Below the pieces are notes generated by a model. That model had not been told where the DNA came from, ran no database searches, and saw only the letters and a program-made list of their open reading frames with translations. Below, one piece after another: positions 1 to 5,395 of a stretch of 6,713 nt of DNA. The position numbers and the translations under genes were made by a program. The DNA is from Candidatus Sumerlaeota bacterium (GTDB lineage: Bacteria > Sumerlaeota > Sumerlaeia > MVZB01 > JAJFLK01). Location of the stretch: NCBI GenBank assembly GCA_021772735.1, contig JAJFLK010000177.1, forward strand, positions 1 through 6,713, read 5' to 3'. Each line of letters begins with the position of its first letter. The first letter of the stretch is position 1.

Positions 1-429
1 CAGATCGCCGGGGCCGCACGCCTGATTGGCCGGATCCGAGCCGTCATTACCGAAAGTCGTGGCCTGCGAGATGCCGGAATTTACTTTATCCACTGCCGAA
101 ACGAAATGATCGTGCAGGAATAGCGTGAACTGCTCCTGGAAGACCTGGTTGGAGTGGACCATACGATAGACCCACCAGCCTCTGCCCCGAGCAGGGGTAT
201 CGCGAAGTTTGATCTGCCCCAAATCAGAGAGGTCGTCCGGGAAGGACGCGATCAAAGCGTCCAGAGTCGCGTCCTGATCGGCGTAATCCACCAGCGCATC
301 AACTGCGGCGTCCATTCCGGCAGACGTTTGTGTCGTGATCTCGCCTGGTCGCGCGCCGAACCCGAGCCTGCGATTCAGATGCGCAACTTCATCTTCAGTC
401 CAGGGGCCCGTGTATGGATTCAGAAACAC
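1..429 (-). CDS. DUF1800 family protein, N-terminal part (gene runs off the left edge)
   Basis: Reading the minus strand from 429 down to 1 gives 143 open codons with no stop. The N-terminus (MFLNPYTGPWTEDEVAHLN, then RRLGFGARPGEI) and the block around residues 84-110 (GWWVYRMVHS, then QEQFTLFLHDHFV) are the hallmark patterns of DUF1800. Family members are usually 450-550 residues, so about a third is present. The function is not established. DUF1800 genes are often paired with DUF1501 genes, and such a partner would lie beyond the left edge. The start is GTG at 429-427: an in-frame stop lies immediately upstream, and GGAGG sits 8 nt before the GTG. I see no signal peptide in the first 40 residues. 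The frame is compact and uses GC-rich third positions like its neighbours. Family assignment is strong; any role is unknown. Confidence 0.88.
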   Translation of the reverse strand, partial: MFLNPYTGPWTEDEVAHLNRRLGFGARPGEITTQTSAGMDAAVDALVDYADQDATLDALIASFPDDLSDLGQIKLRDTPARGRGWWVYRMVHSNQVFQEQFTLFLHDHFVSAVDKVNSGISQATTFGNDGSDPANQACGPGDL

Positions 430-437
430 TTATTGAT

Positions 438-442
438 CCTCC
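438..442 (-). promoter_or_regulatory. Shine-Dalgarno that decides the GTG start of the DUF1800 gene
   Basis: On the minus strand GGAGG (within GGTGGAGG, 445-438) lies 8 nt before the GTG at 429-427. No ATG is available in frame: the TAA directly before the GTG closes the frame. This fixes the start on a non-ATG codon. Confidence 0.7.
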
Positions 443-645
443 ACCAACAACATGGGGTCTTCAATTCACTCGCGTGTGGACGAGAAGTTCGGGAACTGCG
501 GCGGCCTCTGCGTCCGTGCCTCACTCCGGCTATCGCAAACCGCATGCCACCGGAGTAATGTATATCGAGCGTTCGCAGACGACTCCCGCGTCTTATCCAT
601 CCCGCTTCAGCTCTGGCCACCATAAGAAAACTCACATGTTGGGGC

Positions 646-661
646 GACCGGCCGGCCGGTC
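646..661. repeat. Perfect 16-bp palindrome, possible activator site
   Basis: GACCGGCCGGCCGGTC is identical to its own reverse complement and does not extend further on either side. Its centre is about 160 bp upstream of the start site predicted from the sigma-54-like core at 788-802. That is the distance at which enhancer-binding activators usually bind. There is no T-tract after it, so it does not look like a terminator. In GC-rich DNA a GC palindrome can arise by chance, so the role is inference. Confidence 0.35.
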
Positions 662-787
662 CGAAAGCGCGTATCCGAGCGGCTGGGAACATCAAGTGGC
701 GCGTCCAGAGAGAACGAAAAGGTACACATCCACTCCCCCAGCCGACGAAATTGAACGCCGTCCGCCGCGTTTACCCCGGCCAAAACG

Positions 788-802
788 TGGCACAATCATT
801 GC
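788..802 (+). promoter_or_regulatory. Candidate sigma-54 (RpoN) promoter core for pilT
   Basis: TGGCACAATCATTGC matches the sigma-54 consensus TGGCAC-N5-TTGC at all fixed positions. The invariant GG (789-790) and GC (801-802) are separated by exactly 10 nt, as required. With C802 as -12, transcription would begin near 814, giving a leader of about 176 nt before pilT. Pilus genes are known sigma-54 targets in other bacteria (for example pilA under PilR). Use here is inferred from sequence only. Confidence 0.55.
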
Positions 803-809
803 CTAAACT

Positions 810-837
810 AGATCGCGCTCGATAAGCCGCTCGATCT
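810..837 (+). repeat. Hairpin at the predicted sigma-54 transcription start
   Basis: AGATCGCGC (810-818) pairs with GCTCGATCT (829-837) in 8 of 9 positions around a 10-nt loop. The same stretch holds an 8-bp direct repeat, CGCTCGAT, at 816-823 and 828-835, a 12-bp period. It lies over the predicted start site, so it could be a repressor site, a 5'-end stabilising stem or chance. Confidence 0.3.
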
Positions 838-859
838 TGGGTCTCCTCCGTCGCAGGGC

Positions 860-887
860 TTGAATTCTCCGTATGCACAAGCATAAT
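860..887 (+). promoter_or_regulatory. Candidate sigma-70-type promoter upstream of pilT
   Basis: TTGAAT (860-865) and CATAAT (882-887) are separated by 16 nt. They match the -35 and -10 consensus in 4 of 6 and 5 of 6 positions. A start near 894 would leave about 95 nt of leader before pilT. It would be a second, possibly constitutive, promoter downstream of the sigma-54-like site. Confidence 0.35.
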
Positions 888-963
888 AGATGCCGCTCCG
901 CCTCGGCGAAGTTTCCGCATGCCCTTTTTCGCCGCCGCTTAACCATCCCCCCGGCCCAATCCC

Positions 964-987
964 GGTGAACCGAGGAGTCCTCTCACC
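964..987 (+). promoter_or_regulatory. Hairpin enclosing the pilT Shine-Dalgarno
   Basis: The likely pilT ribosome-binding site GAGGAG (972-977) is 12 nt before the ATG. It lies inside an imperfect stem: GGTGA (964-968) can pair with TCACC (983-987), and GAGG (972-975) with CCTC (979-982), leaving ACC (969-971) bulged and a 3-nt loop. If formed in the mRNA it would hide the ribosome-binding site. Stability was not calculated. Confidence 0.35.
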
Positions 988-989
988 TG

Positions 990-2081
990 ATGTCGGTCAA
1001 TATCCGTAAACTGCTCGAAGGTCTGGTCAAGCTTGAAGCTTCGGACCTCCACCTGAAAGTCAACCAGAAGCCAATGATTCGCCTCCATGGCGTGCTGCGT
1101 CCGGTCGAGCATCCCATTCTAACGGCCGAAGATACGATCGAGGCAAATCAGGTTATGATGCCCGAACGGTGGAGCAAATCCTTCGAGGAAAAAGGCGCGG
1201 CTGATTATTCCTATGGTCTGAATACCATGCTGCGGTTTCGCGTCAACGCGTTCCATCAACGCGGCGCCGTTTCCCTGGCCATACGCCGCGTCAATTCCAG
1301 CATCCCGACTTTTGAAGCGCTGAACCTGCCCGATGCTCTTTATCGAATGGTCGACGCCCGGCGCGGACTTGTCCTCGTAACGGGGATCACCGGCAGCGGC
1401 AAGTCTTCAACGCTGTCGGCGCTCATCAACCAGATCAATCAAACCCGGCGCGAGCACATCATCACGATCGAAGATCCTATTGAGTTTCTCTACGAAGATG
1501 ACAAGTGCATGATCCAGCAGATCGAAGTCGGCTTCGACATCGCTGACTTCAAATTTGCGCTCCGCAATGCCTTGCGACAGGATCCCGATATCATTCTTAT
1601 CGGCGAGCTGCGCGATCGAGAGACCGTGCAGACGGCGATCCACTGCGTCGAGACCGGCCACCTTGTTCTGAGCACGCTCCATACCCAGGATGCCAGGCAA
1701 ACGATCATGCGAATACTCCATTTTTTCCCGATCGATGAGCAGCCCCTTGTATCCGAGCAACTCGCCCAGAGTCTTCAGGCCGTCTGTTGCCAGCGCTTGC
1801 TTCGCACCGCCAATGCCCAGGGCCGCGTACCCGCCTGCGAGATCCTCATCAATACGCCGATCGTCCAAAAGCTCATCCGCGAGGAACGGTACGAAGACGT
1901 TGCGAACGTGCTCAACCAGGGCGTCGACGGCATGCAGACTTTTGATATGCATCTGGCCCAGCTGCTCAAAAGCGAAGCGATCACGATGGATGAGGCCGTC
2001 AAGGTCTGCCACGATGAGGCCGCACTGCTTCGAAGGATCAAGGGGCGACGCGCGGGCGGCGATCGCGGGGGGCTGATCTAA
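990..2081 (+). CDS. pilT: PilT-type twitching motility / type IV pilus retraction ATPase
   Basis: A 363-residue cytoplasmic hexameric ATPase that, in characterised relatives, powers pilus disassembly and retraction. The order is typical of PilT: N-terminal PAS-like domain (about 1-110, including ASDLHLKVNQKPMIRLHG), Walker A GITGSGKSS (132-140), Asp box TIEDPIEF (159-166), Walker B IILIGELRD (201-209) and His box GHLVLSTLHT (223-232). It lacks the long N-terminal domain of PilB/GspE assembly ATPases, and the length is close to the usual 345-370. The C-terminal retraction motif, AIRNLIRE in canonical PilT, reads IVQKLIRE (291-298): LIRE is kept and the first half differs. A PilU-like paralogue is therefore possible. 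The start at 990 has GAGGAG 12 nt upstream and places ASDLHL at its normal position. It probably forms one transcript with the ABC ATPase 7 nt downstream. No other pilus gene is in the window. Confidence 0.93.
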   Translation: MSVNIRKLLEGLVKLEASDLHLKVNQKPMIRLHGVLRPVEHPILTAEDTIEANQVMMPERWSKSFEEKGAADYSYGLNTMLRFRVNAFHQRGAVSLAIRRVNSSIPTFEALNLPDALYRMVDARRGLVLVTGITGSGKSSTLSALINQINQTRREHIITIEDPIEFLYEDDKCMIQQIEVGFDIADFKFALRNALRQDPDIILIGELRDRETVQTAIHCVETGHLVLSTLHTQDARQTIMRILHFFPIDEQPLVSEQLAQSLQAVCCQRLLRTANAQGRVPACEILINTPIVQKLIREERYEDVANVLNQGVDGMQTFDMHLAQLLKSEAITMDEAVKVCHDEAALLRRIKGRRAGGDRGGLI

Positions 2082-2088
2082 CTCAACC

Positions 2089-2856
2089 ATGGAAGACCCC
2101 ACTACCGCCAATGGCGACGGCGCCAGTCCACGAACTGTCATTCGCTGCGTGGACCTGAAGAAATTGTATCGCATGGGCGAGGAAACAGTTCGTGCGCTCG
2201 ATGGCGTGACGTTCAAGATTCATGCAGGCGAGATGGTTGCCATCGTCGGCCAATCGGGCAGCGGTAAATCCACGCTCATGAATATGCTTGGATGCCTGGA
2301 CACGCCGTCTTCGGGGAAATACATTTTGGACGATACCGACGTGAGCGACCTGAGCGACGATCAGCTGGCGCAAGTCCGCAATCACAAGATCGGGTTCATC
2401 TTCCAGACGTTCAATCTGCTCGCCCGCACGTCGGCGCTTGAGAACGTCGGCGTCCCGCTTTTTTATCGGGGAGCAAGCGGCCGCGAGGCCCGCGATCTTT
2501 CGCGTGCCGCTCTGACGCGGGTCGGCCTCGGGGATCGAGTCTCTCACCACCCCAACCAACTCTCCGGCGGGCAGCGTCAGCGCGTCGCTGTGGCTCGGGC
2601 GCTCGTCACTGAACCCTCGCTTCTGCTCGCCGACGAGCCGACCGGCAATCTCGACAGCGCCACGACCAGAGACATGATGAAGCTCTTCGCCGAACTTCAT
2701 GAACACGGCGCGACGATTATCATCGTTACGCATGATGAAGAGATCGCGCAGTACTGCCCGCGCCGTATTCACCTGCACGATGGCAAGATTGCACGCGACT
2801 TCGGCGGGCGCGATTCCGAAGAGCCGGCGCACGCGGGGTCGGGCGAATCCAACTAG
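2089..2856 (+). CDS. ABC transporter ATP-binding protein, LolD/MacB type
   Basis: A 255-residue nucleotide-binding subunit that hydrolyses ATP at the inner membrane. All motifs are intact: Walker A GQSGSGKST (54-62), Q-loop FIFQTFNLL (103-111), signature LSGGQRQRVAVARAL (158-172), Walker B LLLADEPTGNLD (178-189) and H-loop VTHD (213-216). The block MNMLGCLDTPSSG, the FQTFNLL loop and ADEPTGNLDS mark the LolD/MacB/FtsE (type VII ABC) branch, whose permeases release lipoproteins or drive mechanotransmission and efflux. An acidic/Gly-rich tail of about 18 residues follows the domain. The start ATG lies 7 nt after the pilT stop. Only a G-run (about 2067-2072) resembles a ribosome-binding site and it is too far away, so translation may be coupled to pilT. 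No FtsX/MacB-like permease follows, because the next gene is on the opposite strand; the partner must be elsewhere. The substrate is unknown. Confidence 0.92.
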   Translation: MEDPTTANGDGASPRTVIRCVDLKKLYRMGEETVRALDGVTFKIHAGEMVAIVGQSGSGKSTLMNMLGCLDTPSSGKYILDDTDVSDLSDDQLAQVRNHKIGFIFQTFNLLARTSALENVGVPLFYRGASGREARDLSRAALTRVGLGDRVSHHPNQLSGGQRQRVAVARALVTEPSLLLADEPTGNLDSATTRDMMKLFAELHEHGATIIIVTHDEEIAQYCPRRIHLHDGKIARDFGGRDSEEPAHAGSGESN

Positions 2857-2871
2857 CCACGACAACTTCTT

Positions 2872-5169
2872 TCAAGAAGCATGAGAGCGCTCTGATTGCG
2901 GTTCGGCATCGGCCAGCAGCCGTTCCAGAGAAAGTGCGAAGGCCTCTTCCTCGAACGGCTTTCCAAATACCTGAATCGGCACCAGGACGGTTTGGGAAAG
3001 CAGCCGGTCGCAGGCTTCCTTATACATCCCCGTGACGACGAAAACCGGGATCCGATTCATTTCCTTATCGTGACTCAAGACGCGGATGACATCGTAGCCC
3101 GTCTGCAATCCCAGATCGCTATCACCGCTCGGAAGATTCATATCCAGGACGACGAGCGCCGGAGAGGTGTGTTGAATCAGATCCATACCGTCGGCCGCCG
3201 TTCGCGCGGTGCAGACGTGCCAGCCGCGCTCCTCAAGGTATTCCTTCAGATAGAGCTGATACTCAAGGTAGTCCTCAATCACGATGGCGACGGGCCGCCC
3301 CCGCGCCTCGGAAAGGTCGATCAGGTTTTGCGTCGCCTTGACGGCCTCTGAAACCTGAGCGTCGTTGCTTTTAAGATTTGGCAATCCGCAGCTGGTCGAT
3401 GCCGAACCCTCGAGATCATCGATCCATAGCGGGAGGTCGATCGGCACGGTTGTCCCATGCCCCAGACCCTCACTATGAAGAGAGATTGCTCCGCCCATCA
3501 TTTCGACGATCCGCTTGCTGATCGCAAGACCGAGGCCCGTGCCGCCGAATTGCCGCGTCGCTGAACCATCGCCCTGGACAAAGCTGTTGAAAAGTTTCGG
3601 CTGCACTTTGGCGGCGATACCCATCCCATCGTCGATGACCTCGACGCGCATGAAACCGGGGCAATATTCCGGATGGACGCGAATCGTAATTGTCCCGCTT
3701 TTCGTGAACTTGACGGCATTGCCGGCCACGTTAAGCAGGATCTGGTAAAGCCGTGTGCCGTCGGACCTGGTGATGCAAGGAGCTTGCTCGGGGATCTCCA
3801 GCCGGACTTCGTTCTCGCGCTGGCTGGCTTGAACTTCGAGCAGCGAACGGACGGCATCAATCTGAGGCCGGATGTCGACGGGCCCCAGGTTGAGATTCAT
3901 CTTGCCCGCTTCGATCCGCGCCAGGTCCAGGACATCGTTGATGACGACGAGCAGCCGCTCACCGCTCTCATGGATCGTCTTCACGTAGCTTAGAACCTCA
4001 GCCTCGTCTGCGCATGAACCGCCCAGGATCAACTTTGCAAACCCGAGAATCGAGTTCATCGGCGTGCGCAGCTCATGGCTTGTATTGGCGAGAAACTGAT
4101 TCTTGATGCGGTCGGCCTGCGCGAGCATTTCATTCGTGCGTGCCAGCTTGCGATTCGACATGGCAAGCTCATGATTCTTGAGCTCAACCGATTGCCGATT
4201 GCGAGTCTGTTCATTAAGACTCCATGTGCCCGATATCAGAGCCGTACATAGATGCGCAAAGGATTCGAGAGCCGCCGTTTCGATTTCCGAGCATTCGCTC
4301 TCGGCAAATATTTCCAGTACGCCAAGCACTCGCCCTTCGATGGCCAGCGGGATTCCGATAAACCTCACAAAACCACGATCGGCAAGCGCTCCGCCACGAT
4401 CGCCGAAGATTGATGTCTCTGCTGTATTCGAGCAATAAACCGGGGTCTGGCCCAGGGCTGTTTTCACGACTCCATGAGCGGGCAGGGCGGCGGTCGCGTC
4501 CCCCTCACTATCCTCAGCCCGGGTCGCCGCGCAGGTTGCCCGAAACAGGCCGATCTTGCGAAGCACGCCTTGAGGCGTCTGATCATCGGGATCGCCTGGC
4601 GAGGTCTCGTCGGGCGACGGCGCGTCCTGAACCCCCGATAGCAGATCATGCGCCAGCCAGAGGCCGACGAATCGAACCGGAAAAAGCTCAAGGATGGTCT
4701 CGGGGATCTCACTTCGGAAATCCTCGCACCGCGAAAGCGCCAGGATCCGCCCGCTCGCGCTTTGGAACTTCCTGGCAAATTGTGAAATTGAATCCGCGTC
4801 GGTCGCTTGAGATTCCTGAAGCGCGCGCGCCTTGTCCAGCTCTTCGTTCAGAGAATTCCAACGCATCGAGATCGCGGACAGATCGGGATCGGCGCCCAAG
4901 TCGATTTTCGGAGCACGACCGTCTTCGATTCGATCGGCAACCGTCGTGCGCAGAACCCGCAGCTTGTCTTGATGCCGCCGCTCGCGGTACAGGCCGACGA
5001 CGAAGAAGATCATGGTCGCCGCGATCGCGACGGCAAGCTCGCTGGCCAGCGTGGCCGTCGCAATGTCCATATCCCCCGAGGATTGACCCGCGTTCATCCG
5101 GCCCGCAAGCAGCACAAACGCGCCGGCCAGGGGCAGGCGGAAATTGAAGATGAAACCTGGCGGGCGCAT
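2872..5169 (-). CDS. Membrane-anchored hybrid sensor histidine kinase (GAF-HisKA-HATPase-receiver)
   Basis: A 765-residue hybrid kinase from the chosen ATG at 5169-5167. Two hydrophobic segments (about 6-23 and 44-61) flank a short external loop. Then come a linker, a GAF domain (about 155-315, with GIPLAIEGRVLGVLEIF at 272-288), a coiled coil (about 317-355), HisKA with phospho-His H365 (SHELRTP), the N-box (N480, N484), the G1 box DDGMG (513-517), the F-box LFNSF and the G2 box GGTGLGLAI (542-550). The C-terminal receiver (about 626-755) has acidic pair E632/D633, phospho-acceptor D676, T713 and K737. Every catalytic residue is present, so it should be active. No HPt or DNA-binding domain follows, so the output partner is elsewhere. 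The receiver carries about 8 extra residues after D676 (GDSDLGLQ). The open frame continues upstream to 5412, but that part is not coding-like and overlaps folK. M105 of the long frame (ATG at 5100) is an alternative start. No clear ribosome-binding site precedes either. The ligand is unknown. Confidence 0.9.
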   Translation of the reverse strand: MRPPGFIFNFRLPLAGAFVLLAGRMNAGQSSGDMDIATATLASELAVAIAATMIFFVVGLYRERRHQDKLRVLRTTVADRIEDGRAPKIDLGADPDLSAISMRWNSLNEELDKARALQESQATDADSISQFARKFQSASGRILALSRCEDFRSEIPETILELFPVRFVGLWLAHDLLSGVQDAPSPDETSPGDPDDQTPQGVLRKIGLFRATCAATRAEDSEGDATAALPAHGVVKTALGQTPVYCSNTAETSIFGDRGGALADRGFVRFIGIPLAIEGRVLGVLEIFAESECSEIETAALESFAHLCTALISGTWSLNEQTRNRQSVELKNHELAMSNRKLARTNEMLAQADRIKNQFLANTSHELRTPMNSILGFAKLILGGSCADEAEVLSYVKTIHESGERLLVVINDVLDLARIEAGKMNLNLGPVDIRPQIDAVRSLLEVQASQRENEVRLEIPEQAPCITRSDGTRLYQILLNVAGNAVKFTKSGTITIRVHPEYCPGFMRVEVIDDGMGIAAKVQPKLFNSFVQGDGSATRQFGGTGLGLAISKRIVEMMGGAISLHSEGLGHGTTVPIDLPLWIDDLEGSASTSCGLPNLKSNDAQVSEAVKATQNLIDLSEARGRPVAIVIEDYLEYQLYLKEYLEERGWHVCTARTAADGMDLIQHTSPALVVLDMNLPSGDSDLGLQTGYDVIRVLSHDKEMNRIPVFVVTGMYKEACDRLLSQTVLVPIQVFGKPFEEEAFALSLERLLADAEPQSERSHAS

Positions 5170-5207
5170 GGATGGTTCAGGTCGAGAGCGGTGGATTCGG
5201 ACACACA

Positions 5208-5228
5208 ATCGGCCGCAAACCGGCCGAT
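5208..5228. repeat. Inverted repeat in the kinase leader
   Basis: ATCGGCCG (5208-5215) and CGGCCGAT (5221-5228) are perfect inverted arms around a 5-nt spacer, CAAAC. The element lies about 40 nt upstream of the kinase ATG on the minus strand, between two divergent genes. It could be an operator or a leader hairpin. There is no T-tract for a terminator on either strand. Confidence 0.45.
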
Positions 5229-5254
5229 GCCGAAACAGCAATTTCAGCATTACT

Positions 5255-5282
5255 TTATCGAAAGATTTCGGCGTAAACTTGA
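5255..5282 (-). promoter_or_regulatory. Weak sigma-28 (FliA)-like promoter for the kinase gene
   Basis: On the minus strand TCAAGTTT (5282-5275) and TTCGATAA (5262-5255) match the FliA consensus TAAAGTTT and GCCGATAA at 7 of 8 and 6 of 8 positions. The spacer is 12 nt rather than the preferred 11. The resulting leader would be about 75 nt and would include the inverted repeat at 5208-5228. No convincing sigma-70 hexamers were found here. This may well be chance. Confidence 0.22.
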
Positions 5283-5376
5283 TCGCCCTCTGCCTCTGGA
5301 GCTCGCCGCATCGTATGGCCGGAATCGGAAATACGGGCGAGAGCGTGGCGATGAGAGACACGAAGGCAACCCTGAC

Positions 5377-5382
5377 AGGAGG
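5377..5382 (+). promoter_or_regulatory. Shine-Dalgarno supporting a TTG start for folK
   Basis: AGGAGG lies 13 nt upstream of TTG 5396. It is the only strong ribosome-binding sequence near the beginning of the gene. The spacing is long, similar to the 12 nt seen before pilT and before the carboxypeptidase gene. Confidence 0.5.
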
Positions 5383-5395
5383 CCAAGGCACCGCA

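Larger units (their letters stand above)
430..989. other. Gene-free divergent regulatory region between the DUF1800 gene and pilT
   Basis: This 560-bp stretch separates two divergently transcribed genes. Open frames crossing it are rich in Arg, Pro and Ser, lack recognisable motifs and have no ribosome-binding sites, so I regard it as non-coding. It contains a 16-bp perfect palindrome (646-661), a sigma-54-type core (788-802), a hairpin at the predicted transcription start (810-837), a sigma-70-like pair of hexamers (860-887), and a hairpin over the pilT ribosome-binding site (964-987). For the DUF1800 gene I see only a weak AT-rich -10-like TATACA (minus strand, 565-560) with no credible -35. 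No tRNA or obvious intrinsic terminator was seen. Confidence 0.6.

Noticed and set aside
420..695. Minus-strand open frame of 91 codons upstream of the DUF1800 gene
   Set aside because: Arg/Ser/Pro-rich, no motif, overlaps the well-supported GTG start and its Shine-Dalgarno in another frame.
414..806. Plus-strand open frame of 130 codons leading into the pilT upstream region
   Set aside because: Low-complexity residues, no ribosome-binding site, partly antisense to the DUF1800 start and overlapping the sigma-54-like core.
1029..1043. Tandem AAGCTTGAAGCTT in pilT as a repeat element
   Set aside because: Simply encodes KLEAS, part of the conserved N-terminal domain.
1407..2216. Long minus-strand open frame (269 codons) opposite pilT
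   Set aside because: Antisense shadow produced by GC-rich codon bias; pilT and the ABC gene explain the region with complete motifs.
2083..2865. Minus-strand open frame of 260 codons opposite the ABC ATPase
   Set aside because: Exact mirror of the ABC gene with no recognisable domain.
2866..2879. CTTCTT/AAGAAG stem between the convergent genes as a bidirectional terminator
   Set aside because: Only 5-6 AT-rich pairs with a 2-4 nt loop and no T-tract on either strand.
4410..5147. Plus-strand open frame of 245 codons opposite the kinase N-terminal half
   Set aside because: Very rich in Arg, Pro and Ser; antisense shadow of the GAF and linker region.
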